From Emiliania huxleyi CCMP1516 (taxonomy: Eukaryota; Haptophyta; Isochrysidales; Noelaerhabdaceae), in the NCBI RefSeq assembly GCF_000372725.1, contig NW_005198243.1:679538-705434 (forward strand): DNA of 25,897 nt. The letters run 5' to 3'. How positions within the stretch are numbered: position 1 is the first letter of the stretch; each line of letters starts with the position of its first letter. Shown piece after piece: positions 1 through 9,289 of this stretch. The position numbers and the translations under genes were made by a program. A model generated the notes under the pieces. It was not told where the DNA came from. It did no database searches and worked only from the letters and a program-made list of their open reading frames with translations.

Positions 1-83
1 GGATGCTTCGATATTTTGACGGATGACCGAAATCACCCCGTTTTTGCCCCTTTTAGGTCATCCGTCAAAATATCTGAAGATCC
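1..83. repeat. Long hairpin / palindromic element
   Basis: Positions 10-28 (gatattttgacggatgacc) and 56-74 are perfect 19-nt inverted copies, separated by a 27-nt AT/C-rich loop at 29-55. With one indel on each side the arms extend to 1-28 and 56-83, so almost the whole 83 bp folds back on itself. It is more AT-rich than its surroundings. It could be a small inverted-repeat transposon remnant or a structured intergenic element. The left edge lies at the window start, so the true end of the arm is unknown. Confidence 0.8.
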
Positions 84-598
84 TACTATAGGATTCTCCC
101 AAACCTTGCTCAGCTGATCCAGCACGGGCCGTAGGCCAGGCCTGGGCAAAGAAACCAGTACCTCATCGGGCTTCCCTGAGCGTCACAGCTCGGTGATCGC
201 GCCGGCCGGACACCACTGTAACGTCCGTTCCGGGCATTTGAACGCGACCTTCGGGGGCAAAGACATGCTTGGGCTCTATGGCTCAGACTGGACTCTTCTT
301 GGTCCCTTCTGATGCCCTAGGCCATACCTGGGCCTTACCTGGGGTTCTAGGGGCCGGGCGGGGTTTGCCCCCCGAAACTGGCCCGAGGGACCTTAAAGCC
401 GTACACCATACGTCCCTGCGAGAGACCGCCCCACTTCCACTCGCCACTCCACCCCAAACCCCACAAACCGTGTTCCTGTATCAATTCACTGCATACTCAG
501 TGCGCGGCCGGCGATCCCTCATCTGCTTTTCTCCGCTCTCGCGGTCGAGCACTGCAGCCTTCGAGTCACCTGCGTAGCCAGCGCAAACCTGCGACCCC
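84..598. other. Intergenic, no gene recognised
   Basis: No reading frame here resembles a known family or has convincing coding bias. It lies 3' of the minus-strand myosin gene and should hold that gene's 3' UTR and terminator region, but I see no clear polyadenylation signal. An open frame at 269-577 (+) is composed of low-bias sequence and is not supported. Confidence 0.5.
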
Positions 599-3500
599 TC
601 ACACATGCTGCTCTGCCCGCGATGGCGGCGTGTTCTCGTTGCCTGCAGGGCAAGGGAGCCGCGGCGGCGGTGCCGCCATCGAGCCGGCCGTCGCAACCTC
701 TCCGCAGCGCACGGAGCCGCCGAGACTAGGCCTCGGCAGCCTGGATCTGTCGCCCTGGAGGGCGCACGAGAGCCGCCCGTTTGCCGGCAGCCCTCCGCCA
801 AGCTTCGGCGGCTGCGGCAGCAGCGACTCTCGGCGATTGGGCGGCTTGGGCGGCCCGGCCGCGGCACCCCCCCCGAGGACGGCGACGAAGGGCTTGCTCG
901 GCTGCGTCGTCCGCTTGGGGGGCTGCGGCAGCCTCGAAACGGACGGGGCGGTGCCGTTCGGCAACTGCGACGCGGTCGCGGCCCGGCGCGCCTGGGAGGC
1001 CTTGTTCTCACGCGGCGAGTGCGCGGCGCGAGGCGAGGCGCGAGGCGACGCGCGCGGGGAGGCGCGCGGGGAGGCGCGGGAGGTCGTCGCCTCCGCCTCC
1101 GCCTCCGCCTCCTCCGCCTTGCACCGCCGCCATTCGGCACGCGCGACCGACGCCTTTGTCTCGCGTGGGGGGCCGGTGTTGCCGACTGCAGCGCGCCGCT
1201 CGGCAGAGCCGCGAGGCGTGGAGCCCGCGCCCTGAAAGAGGCGCGAGACCGACCTGAGAACCTTCGACGAGACGGTCCCGCGCTTCTCGCTGGATGGCGT
1301 CGCCGCCGCGTGCGGCGGCGGCTTTGGCGGCGTGCCCGACGGCGGCGTCGGGGGGAAGGCCTCCGGCCGGCGGGGTGAGGTCGGCTTTGGCGCTGGCTGC
1401 GAGAGCGAGCGGATGAGGCGCTCCTGCTCGACCTTCTCGCGCCGGAGCGCCTCGAGCTCGGCGGCCTGCGCGGCGATCTTCCCCTCTTGCTCACCTGCTC
1501 GCGCCCCGAGCTTCTCCGCCAACTTGATGGCGGACACGACGTCATTGCGCGTCTTCTCCGACTCCTCCTGCTGCGTCCGCTGCGCGGCGAGCAACTCAGC
1601 CTCGCGCCGCACGCGGCGAGACATCGCCACCGCGCGCCAGCGGGCCTGCAGCCGGATGGCCGCAAACTCCGGCGGCAGCGGCGCCGTCAAGCAGCCCGCG
1701 CTCAGCGCCGACGCCGCCTGCGCGTACCGCGCGCGCAAGTTGGCGCGCTCGCTCTTGGCGGCGGCGCTCTTGGCGGCGAGCAGGTCGGCAAAGGTGCGCG
1801 CCGCCACGGCCCTCCGGACCGTGCACTGGATACGGACGGCGGCCGCCCGGCGCGCCTTCTCTGCTAGGCGCGCCACCAGCGCCGCGGCTGCCTTCTCTCT
1901 CGCCGCCACGCGCTGGCGCGCTAGCGCCTCGCGGACCACTGTTGACCGCTGGCGCGCCGCGCGGCGGCGCGCCGCGCACTGCAGCACGATCGCGGCGGCA
2001 CGCTGGCGCGCGAGTTCTAGGAAGGCGAGACTGCTCTTCCGCGCCGCCTCCTTTCGCTCCCGCGCGGCCGCCGCGGCCGCCGCCCGCTTCTGGCTCGAGA
2101 GCTGGCGGAGGTGCTGCACCTCGCGCCGTGCCAGGGCGGCGCGCGCTCCCGACTGCAGGCGCGTCGCCGCGGCGCCGCGCTGCCGCGCCTCGGCCTTCGC
2201 GGCGCGCTCCGCCTTTGCCGCCTGCTGCCGCGCCTCGCGCGCCTCCACGGCCGCGCGGCGGGCTGCCTCGTTCGACTCGCGCAGCGCGGCGACGGCGCGG
2301 CGGCTCGCGAGCATCCGCACGGCCGCCTGCACGCACACCGCCGCGCGGCGCGCCGAGTTGAGCCGGTCCGCCGCCTCGCGTGCAGCCTCGAGCGCGCGCC
2401 GCAGCTCCTCTGCCCGGACGAGCCGCAGCTCCTCGCGCGCCGCCGCCGCCTCGCGCCGCGCTGCCCAGCGGCGGGCGACCGACTGCGCGACGACCACGCT
2501 CCGGATGCGACGCGCCTACCCTCAGGGCGAGAGGGTGAACGCTCGGAGGACAAGACTCGATCTCCGCGCTCTGCGTGCGCGGCCGCGCCTCGCGCGCGGC
2601 GCGCCGGACGGCGAGGAAACTGCGCGCGGAGCGGACGAGCCGCGACGCGGCCGCCGACTGCTCGGACGACTCGCGAAGGAGGCGGCACCGCGCAAGCCTG
2701 CCGCGCGCGCGCGCCTGCACAACGACTGCAGCGGCGCGCGCCTACACGACACGTCATGGACAAGTCATGGACGCGTCCCCGACATCTCTACGCCACCGCG
2801 GCTGCGGTGCGCGCCGCGCGCAAGCGAGCCCGCTCGACGCGCCCTCGCTCCGCCGCAGCCAGCGTGCTCGCACTCGCATGCTCCAAGAGGCGCCGCCTAG
2901 CGCCGCCAGCCCAGCGGCGTGCCGCGGGCAGCGAGAGAGCGAGCGCGCGTGAGCGCAGCGCGAGGGCCGCCAGCCGCCGCCGCGCGACGATGCGCCGCTG
3001 CAGCCAGAGGGAGGCGCTGACGGCGGCGGTGGCGCGCACCCAGCGGCGGCGCGCGACGTATGCGCGGACGCGGTCGAGGATGGCGGCGACGTCGGCCTGC
3101 GAGCCGTGCATCAGCTCGTCGAGCGTCGCCATCGCGCCGGCGGAAAAGAAGACGCGCCGCACGCCTGCAGGGAGGGCGGAGGGGAGGGTCCGAGAAGCTC
3201 TTCCACAACTCGCCTGCTCCATCCGCTTGCCGCACGCACCGAGCGCAAAGTCGGCGACCGGCTTCGCGGCGGTGGCGGGCTCGAGGCGCAGCGCGGCGAG
3301 CAGCGCGGCGACGAAGTCGCGCGAGGAGAGAGTCGGCGAGAAGCCGGGCAGTAGCGGGCGGTACCGGCTCGCGAGCGCCTCGAATTCACAGCGCGTCGGG
3401 TAGCCGCGCCCCATCAGCTGCAGCAGCTGCGGCGTGCCGGCGCAGCGCAGCTGCTCGAGCACGAGCGGCAGGTCGAGGCAGCCCGCCGCCTGCGGGAGAC

Positions 3501-6500
3501 GCAGCCGAAGTGCAGCTGTGGGGACACGGACGGGACATGGCCGGGACACGGCCGGGACACGGCCGGCCGCCTGCGCGGCGTTCGGCTTGACGCAGCGGAC
3601 ATAGTGCGGCGTCGTCGCCCCGATTGTGGCCATCAGCGACTCGAGCTGCTTGGAAAAGCCTCCCGCCAGGCCGCGCACCCGCAGAGAGCCGCGCGCACTC
3701 GACTTGCGACGCCCGCCGCCGGCCTTGCCGCCGGCCTTGCCGCCGGGCGTGCCGCCGGCCTTGCCGGCGGGCGTGGCGGCGGGCGTGGCGGCGGGCGTGG
3801 CGGCGGGCGTGGCGGCGGACGGCGCGTCGGCGCCGCCGTCGCGGGATGTGGCGAAGAGGGATGCGAGCAGCGGGTGGGCCGACGTCTGGAGGAGCAGCGG
3901 CAGCTCGGGGTGGAGCGCGTCGAGGTTCTTGGACAGGAAGCCGGACGCCTCGTACTCGACCTCGCCCGCGTAGTGCGCGACGACGAAGCGCGTGCCGTCG
4001 GGCGGCGCGGACTTGCGTGCAGGCATGCGCCGCCCGCTGGCGAGGATCACGTCCGGCAGCCGGATCGAGGCGTGCTCGCGGTGCGAGCCGAAGAAGCGCG
4101 CCACGAGCGTGTGGTCGTTTGCCTAGGGAGGGGGTCGGAGCAGGGTCCGAGCGGGGCCACACTTGAACCGCCATCTCGTTCTCGACTATATCTCGCTCGC
4201 CTGAGGCACGCACCCCTCGTCCTCGATGATGCAGAGGAGCCCGCCCGGCTTTGCCTGAAGGAGACATAGAGATCTAGCCGAGATCTAGCCGAGATGTAGC
4301 CGAGATCTAGCCGAGACCCGAGATGATGCAGAGGGGCGGCTCTGCCTGCACGAGCTCGAGGCACGCCGAGTTGTTGGGCAGCTGGATGGCCGGCACCTGA
4401 CAGCGAACCCACACCCGCCTCACCACTTCTCGGCGACGAGTCTGCTCGCCCCCCTCTCGGCGGTGACCGCACCGGCACGCCCTCGTCCGCGTACATGGCC
4501 AGCTCGGCCCGCATGGTTCGGTCGAGGAAGAAGTGCTGCAGCGACTCGTTTGTGTGGTTGATGAGCAGCTGCTCGAGCGAGTTCACGCCGAGCGACTCGA
4601 AGCCGAAGATGTCGAGGATGGCGATGTAGCAGCTGCCCCCGACGTAGCAGCTGCCCCCCTCCTCCGCGCTCGCGCGGGCGGGCACGGACCCGCTCGCGCT
4701 CGCGGCGGTGCTCCCGGCAGCGGGTGCGGCGGACGGCGCGGCGAGCGACGTGTTGATCCTCCGCACGAGCCAGCCGAAGAGCCGCTCGTACAGCTCGCGC
4801 GCCAGCCCGTCGCGCGCGCCTAATCTCGTGCCATCTCGCCTCATCTCGCGCCATCTCGCGTGCAGTCTCTCACGCGACAGCCATCGCGCGCGCCGTCGGC
4901 GAGGGAGCGGTCGTACCGGACCGAGTACATCGACCCGCGGCCCGAGTGGACCTGAGTCGTCCGTTGAGCTCGCAGTGAAGAGCACTCCCTCACGGCGCAG
5001 CAGGGCCTCGGCCCGAGTCGCGCCGTCCGCGAGTGAGCCCTCGGAGAGAAGTCTCGCTCACCACCACCACCACCACCACCACCACCACCACCACCACCAC
5101 TACTACCACTACTACTACTACAACGGCACCGTCCGCGAGGTGAGGCGCTGCTCGAGTCCGGCGGCGCCGATGCCGAGCAGTGCCGCGGCTGCCTCGAGGT
5201 CGGCCCTCCTCTCGTCCGCCACCTGCGGTGTGGCGACGCGAGGGTGGCGACGGGAGGGTGGCGACGGGAGGGTGGCGACGGGAGGGTGGCGACGGGAGGG
5301 TGGCGACGGGAGGGTGGCGACGGGAGGGTGGCGACGCGAGGGTGGCGACGGGAGGGTGGCGACGGGAGGGTGGCGACGGGAGGGTGGCGACGCGAGGGTG
5401 GCGACGGGAGGGTGGCGACGGGAGGGTGGCGACGGGAGGGTGAGGGTGCGAGCGCGAGGGGTGCTAGACACAGTGGGAGTGGCTGGGAGGCCGTCTGTCC
5501 GCATCTACGGCCCTCCGCCTTGGCCTTGTCTTGCTCGTCGTCGGCGAAGTGGAGGTTCCCGAGCAGCAGAACCGCGCCCAGGATTTGCGCCGCCGACTGC
5601 ACCTCTCCGCGCGACGCGCCGAGGGCGCCCAAGGCGGACACCACGCTCGCAAACTCAGCTGCCGGCGAGCTGCAAGGCGGGTGAGGACGGACGGAGGCGG
5701 GCGGGCGTCAGGCGGGGCGTGAGGTGGGCGAGGGTGGAGAGAGGGGAGGGGGAGGGGGAGGGCGAGGCATGTCTCGGCGTCTGGCGCGGTGGAATGCGGC
5801 GCGGGTGTGCGGTGGAAGCTTCGCGGAATCGGGAGGCTTGTCGGGAGGGTCGCCTGGTGCTGCCCCACGCCTCGTCGTGCGGCGCCGCGTCGCCGCCCTG
5901 CGCCGCCTCGCCGCTCGGGCAGAGCAGCCGGAAGGCGCCCGCGCCGCCGCCGCGGGCGGCCTCTGTCACCGCCGCGAGCGGCGCCCAGTCGATTGCGGCG
6001 GCGGCAGCGGCGGCGGTGGCGTCGGTGCCAGCGCCGGCAGCGGCGGCGGCGGCAGCGATGTAGTAGAGGACGTGGAAGGTGCGCTCGCCCGGCGCGTGGT
6101 TGGAGACGCGCCCCTTCTCGAGCAGGTACGTCTCAATGGACGAGTGCGAGAAGGAGGCGCCGCCGGCCGCCGTCCAGATCCGCATCAGCTTGCCAAAGCG
6201 CGACGAGTTCTTGTTGCGGAGGGTCGAGGCGCAGCCAAAGGCCTCGAGCAGCGGCGAGGCGCTGAGCATTGCGGTGCACAGGTCCTCCGCCTCCTCGCGC
6301 GAGTGGTGCGCCAGGTAGTCGACGATCGCGCGGCAGCTCTCCGTCTTGCCGGCGCCGCTCTCGCCGCTCACGACAATCGACTGGCTGCGGCGGTCCGAGA
6401 GGATCATGCGGCGCGCGCGGTCGGCGAGCGCGAAGACGTGCGGCGGCAGCACGCCGATTGCGCGGCCGCGGTACGCGTCCATCGCCTCGCGCGAGTAGAG

Positions 6501-6839
6501 CTCGGCCAGCGTCTTGTACGGGTTCACGGCGAGCAGGACGGGGCCGACGTAAGTGTAGATGCGGTCGTGCGCGTAGCGGCGCGCAATGTTGTCGAGCAGA
6601 CTGGGCTCGTTGAGGAACGCCAGCGACGCGGCGTCGGCGACGCCCTCCTCCGGCTCCGCCTCGGAGCGCGGGCACACGTCGGCGGCGGTGAGCTGCACGG
6701 GGTCGCCGCCGGTGTCGCACGGCGTGACGGTGACAGGGCCGTCGCCCAGGCCACTGCAGTGCCCACGGAGGAAGGGCTCGCCCGCCGAAGGGGACGGGTT
6801 GGGGTAGAAGACGGGGCGGCGCGAGGTGGCGGCCGACAT
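599..6839 (-). CDS. Myosin heavy chain (motor head, IQ neck, short coiled coil)
   Basis: Actin-based ATP-driven motor of about 1,652 residues. Exons, 5' to 3' on the minus strand: 6839-5869, 5669-5525 (end uncertain, or 5519), 5222-5130, 4951-4894, 4819-4473, 4396-4346, 4254-4201, 4122-3571, 3489-3240, 3164-2797 (end uncertain), 2741-2589, 2515-599; all phases agree. The head carries the P-loop GESGAGKTE (about 159-167), switch I NKNSSRFGK (209-217), the relay region ILDIFGFE (about 490), GATTPHYVRCVKPN and LVLEQLRCAG (about 740-775) and a VFFSAG converter end (about 845). An ATPAATPAATPA insert sits in the loop-2 region. Several IQ-like motifs follow (for example AVVVQARARGRLARCR), then a short heptad coiled coil (about 1310-1375) and a Pro/Ser/Arg-rich tail ending with GNENTPPSRAEQ. 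The start is the first ATG before the conserved head; no SH3-like N-domain or cargo domain is recognised, so the class is unassigned. Six or more of 11 introns use GC donors. Confidence 0.95.
2751..2783. repeat. 11-bp tandem repeat in a myosin intron
   Basis: About three 11-bp units of the form acgtcatggac / aagtcatggac / gcgtccccgac lie inside the intron between the converter exon and the first clear IQ exon (2796-2742). The acceptor is ...gtgtag|GCG at 2743-2742; the GT donor at 2796 is the phase-compatible choice but gives an intron of only 55 nt, so it is less certain than the others. Confidence 0.6.
3490..3570 (-). repeat. GC-AG myosin intron made of 11-bp repeats
   Basis: This 81-nt intron interrupts the conserved actin-binding region: the frame reads ...CVKPNAAQ|AAGCLDLPLVLEQLRC once it is removed, matching the family's spacing exactly. 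The donor is GCGCAG|gcggcc and the acceptor cccgcag|GCGGCG, so both edges carry GCAGGCGGC. Its core, 3521-3564, is four 11-bp copies of gggacacggcc (plus strand). Its length is a multiple of three, so it also reads through without a stop. Confidence 0.8.
4255..4345 (-). repeat. GC-AG myosin intron with 11-bp repeats and duplicated exon edges
   Basis: The donor is GTGCAG|gcagag and the acceptor ccttcag|GCAAAG; removal restores LELVQ|AKPGGLLCIIEDEG, the expected myosin sequence. The first about 27 nt of the intron (GCAGAGCCG...CTCTGCATCATC on the minus strand) are an imperfect copy of the first about 30 nt of the following exon, so the intron begins with a duplicate of that exon. The middle, 4269-4312, holds four 11-bp copies of gagatctagcc (plus strand). 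Confidence 0.8.
4810..4894 (-). repeat. Myosin intron flanked by 11-bp direct repeats
   Basis: TCGCGCGCGCC occurs at 4810-4820 and 4884-4894, at both edges of the 74-nt intron 4893-4820. Splicing GACG|gcgcgc...gattag|GCGCGC removes one copy and restores SLADGARDGLARELYERLFGWL, the expected spacing between loop and motor core. A GT donor further in would add about four residues. Between the repeats lie about four 10-bp units of the type ctcgygycat (plus strand). Confidence 0.75.
5059..5121. repeat. (CAC)n / (TAC)n trinucleotide array in a myosin intron
   Basis: Fourteen uninterrupted CAC units (5059-5100) are followed by mixed TAC/CAC units to 5121. The array lies in the GT-AG intron 5129-4952 (donor ACG|gtgccg, acceptor actcag|GTC), between the head exons ending LTSRT and starting VHSGRGSMYSVRY. 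On the coding strand it gives a GTG/GTA run just downstream of the donor. Confidence 0.85.
5229..5438. repeat. 14-bp minisatellite, 15 units, in a myosin intron
   Basis: Fourteen complete 14-bp units (5243-5438) plus one divergent first unit (5229-5242). The consensus on the plus strand is ggtggcgacgggag; the units ending at 5242, 5340 and 5396 carry cgcgag instead of cgggag. It fills most of the intron between the exons ending LLLGNLHFADDEQDK and starting VADERRADLEAAAALLG (about 5524-5223). The near-identity of units implies recent expansion and probable length polymorphism. Confidence 0.95.
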
Positions 6840-6845
6840 CGCTGA

Positions 6846-6876
6846 CCAGGTCAAACCAAACCTGGCAGAAAAAAAT
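6846..6876. repeat. Fragment of dispersed repeat in the myosin leader
   Basis: tcaaaccaaacctggcagaa (6851-6870) plus the following a-run matches 15650-15675 and 15779-15803 with about one mismatch. It lies only 12-37 nt upstream of the myosin ATG. The flanking ccagg (6846-6850) and cctgg (6861-6865) form a small inverted repeat around tcaaaccaaa. It may be the 5' UTR or the edge of a mobile repeat that landed at the gene start. Confidence 0.65.
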
Positions 6877-6879
6877 GGA

Positions 6880-7430
6880 ACCTCCAACGGTTTCCGTTAC
6901 GCACAAGCATATGCACTCTTTCGTGCCGCTCGCTCGCCGGTGCGCGGCGCATGGCCTCCCGCGCGGCTCGCGCTCACTCGGCCTGCCTCCGCCTCACGGC
7001 TGGCTGAGCATGCCATGGGTCCGCCTGGTGCGGCGCTGCTCGCTCGCTGCGCTGCACAAAGCTGCGAGAAGCAGGGTGGCCTCCTGAGCTTGAGCATGGC
7101 GCAGCGCGGCTGCTGGTGCTCGAGGGCGGCCGTGCAGTGGCGTGAGGGCCTGATTGGTGGTGACCTCGTGCTGCATCAGCGTGCGCAGCATGCTCCCTCA
7201 CCCGGTGCTGAGACATGCTGGTGGGCGACTGGCGCCAGCTTCTCAGTGCTGTCCCTGGCGTTGTGCAGCATGTCGCAATACTCCTGCTGCGCTGACCGGC
7301 GCGCGGGGCGCGTCGTGCCGCGAGAGGAGCGAGAGGCTCGAGGCGCGCGGCTGTCGGTCAACCCTGCGGCGCATGCGCGCCGCCAAGGCTGCTCGACAGG
7401 CGACTGGCATTGTGGCGACGCGGTCGCCGT
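6880..7430. other. Upstream region of myosin; possible short minus-strand coding segment
   Basis: No recognised gene. On the minus strand an ATG-started frame at 7191-6994 (65 residues, AQAQEATLLLAALCSAASEQ) and an adjoining frame at 7361-7176 (QQEYCDMLHNARDSTEKLAP) have helix-like composition and could be exons or a frameshifted relic of one small gene. I cannot assign a family. The myosin promoter should lie here; no TATA-like element stands out. Confidence 0.25.
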
Positions 7431-8061
7431 TACTCCAACTTTGCTTTGCCGATCAAAAGCGCCCGTCCTTTCCTTTTTAGCCGCCGAAATTTAGCTTGCT
7501 GTTTTTTTTTCTTTATAGGCGTCTGCAACTTCCAAGCTGCGTATTCTTGTATTATCGTCGAGTAGTACAGGTACTTCGTGGGGGCAGGGTGTATTCTCGT
7601 AACATGTGCGTATTCTCGTATCACTGGCTCCGAGTAGAAAAAAGAAAGAAAACTTACTAGCTCCGAGTAGAGGGGGCGTTCTGCTGCTAGGGGAAACCTG
7701 GAGCGCGGAGCTAACCCTCGGAGACCCGTGTTTACTTTAAGGCCCTTGCCCTGCGAACGCGCACCCCCGGGGCTAGGGCTCTCTAGCCCGTAACCCGATA
7801 CCGATCATCCGGCCCGCTGGATGCGCTTCTCAGCTCACCGGCCCTGGATGTGAGGTTGCCGACTGCACTCCAAGTGCTCCAAGTGCTCCAAGTGCTCCTC
7901 GCGGCTTTGGCACCTCCTGATATAATGCTGATTTTTTGCTGAGCGGGGCGGAGGCACGCGGGCGGCGGAGGCGGCGGCGGACGACGTCTACTACCTGGCC
8001 GTCCCCTGTGGTAGCTTAGCGATCAGGGAGGATCTACCTGTTCGGCCTCGAGGAAGCTGCT
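7431..8061. other. AT-richer intergenic segment
   Basis: Clearly lower GC than its neighbours, with A/T runs. A long pyrimidine tract ending in ctttatag at about 7501-7518 (+) would make a strong 3' splice site, but no exon is recognisable after it. Short repeats occur: gtattctcgta twice (about 7591-7621), ctccgagtaga twice (about 7628-7671), and 3.4 copies of ctccaagtg at 7868-7898. No gene is supported. Confidence 0.4.
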
Positions 8062-8243
8062 GGGGGAGAGGGGGGGAGAGAGGAGAGGAGGAGAGGGGAG
8101 AGGATGAGAAGAGGAGAGGAGAGGAGAGGAGAGAGGAGGAGAGAGGAGAGAGGAGGAGGGGGAGAGGAGAGAAGAGGGGGGGGGTGAGAGGGAGGGAGGG
8201 AGGGAGGGAGTAGGGAGAGAGGGAGGAGAGAGAGAGAGGAGAG
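8062..8243. repeat. Polypurine tract (GA/GGA/GGGA-rich)
   Basis: 182 nt on the plus strand consist only of A and G except for three T residues (8105, 8185, 8211). The right part has seven or so GGGA units (8186-8220), which could form quadruplexes, and the whole tract is a candidate for triplex (H-DNA) formation. The long minus-strand Ser/Pro/Leu reading frames across it arise from this composition and are not genes. Confidence 0.9.
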
Positions 8244-8253
8244 CCTTTGAGCC

Positions 8254-8336
8254 TTGGCACCAGCCAGGTAGTTGATTTGGCCCTGGCACCAGCCTTGGCA
8301 GTTGATTTGGCCTTGGCACCAGCCTTGGCGGGCGGG
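8254..8336. repeat. 30-bp tandem repeat, about 2.7 copies
   Basis: Units start at 8254, 8284 and 8314, each beginning with (t)tggcaccagcc and the first two ending with gttgatttggcc. Copies differ at only a few positions. It follows the polypurine tract directly. No coding role is evident. Confidence 0.75.
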
Positions 8337-8339
8337 CAC

Positions 8340-9060
8340 GCGGGACATGCACAGGCGCCAAGGGGCGCAGCGCCGACAATCACGGCGGTGATTGCGGCGC
8401 AGGTGGGGGGACGGGAAGTCCGTCGGCGTTGCCGGGGGCCCAAGGAAGCGCGAGGGAAAAATTCCGCCGCTGAGGGCGCTCGTGCGGCAATAGCCGGGTG
8501 GAGGGGGGAGCGTGCCGGACGGGGCGTCGTCGCGCCGTCCGATGGTCTGCTGCCCCGCGCAGCAACCGTCGGGCGACGACCCGGGGGCCAAAAACCCGGC
8601 GACGACGGCGCTCTGGATGGGGCGTGACCTCCTGCCTCCAACCTCCTTCCTTTTTGAGCAGGTGTGACGCCGCGCGAGCGACGCTCCGAGATCGCCCGAG
8701 ATAGCGCGGCGCGGCGGTGGGTGAGGTGGGGCGGGGTGGAGAGGCGTGGCGTGGAGCTCCGAGATCGCCCGAGATCGCGCGAGATCGCCCGAGATCGCGC
8801 GGCGCGGCCCGAGGCGAGGTGGATGGGTTGGGAGCGAGGGGGCGGAAGTGATCAGTGCGGTAGATCGGTCAGTCGGGGCGCATGAGCCGGACTTGTGGGC
8901 CGGACCACCCAAGTCCTTTATCTGCGTTGTTGAGCCAGGACTCAACATACTCGTTCTGTTGCCGTCCCAAACTGTCACTCCCCTTTCTCCCGGCCGGGGC
9001 GGGGCGCGCGCGGGGGCGGCGGGTGTGCGGCGAGTGTGCGGGATGTCTGTGGGCCCGAGA
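8340..9060. other. Intergenic, GC-rich, with gagatcgcc repeats
   Basis: No gene recognised. The segment 8685-8716 (ctccgagatcgcccgagata and following) recurs at 8757-8806 with extra internal gagatcgcc units, similar in style to the repeat-filled introns of the myosin gene. The motif ggatgtctgtgggcccgaga (9041-9060) recurs exactly at 19640-19659. Confidence 0.45.
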
Positions 9061-9258
9061 GCGATATGCCATGTCCGCCTTGCGTTGTTTCATAACATCG
9101 AAGGCTAAGCTCAAAAAATTCGTTTAGCTCGGCGGACAGAAGTGATGACGGCCAGGATGACGGCACGCACGCTGGGGCGACACACACACACAAACTCACA
9201 AGACCCACCTGTACCCTCTCTTTATGATATTGCTAATTACTAACTAAGGACCCACCAG
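9061..9258 (+). repeat. Dispersed repeat family, copy A
   Basis: One of four related copies in the window (with 15649-15815, 17093-17251, 19289-19570). Landmarks in order on the plus strand: tgtccgccttg, aacatcgaaggctaagctc, aaaaaattcgttta, cggcggacagaagtgatgac, cacgcacgctgg, a CA run, aagacccacc, taccctctctttatgatatt, gctaattactaactaagg, ending acccaccag. The last part holds a TACTAAC branch-point-like motif followed by a CAG. It lies just 3' of the minus-strand ankyrin gene. No protein-coding capacity or terminal inverted repeats are seen; likely a short non-autonomous element. Confidence 0.85.
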
Positions 9259-9289
9259 GTTAGCATGCCCCGAGAAAGCAGTCATCATG

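Noticed and set aside
605..3590. Long plus-strand Arg/Ala-rich frames opposite the myosin tail and neck
   Set aside because: They are antisense shadows of GC3-rich codons on the minus strand; no motifs, and the minus frame has IQ and coiled-coil signals.
5229..5438. CRISPR-like array of direct repeats
   Set aside because: Units are 14 bp, contiguous and without spacers, inside a eukaryotic intron: a minisatellite.
4708..6063. 451-codon plus-strand frame with GWRREGGDGRVAT repeats
   Set aside because: The repeats are the 14-bp minisatellite of a myosin intron; the frame runs antisense to the motor exons.
8034..8978. Minus-strand Ser/Pro/Leu-rich frames
   Set aside because: Created by the polypurine tract; no start context, family or codon bias.
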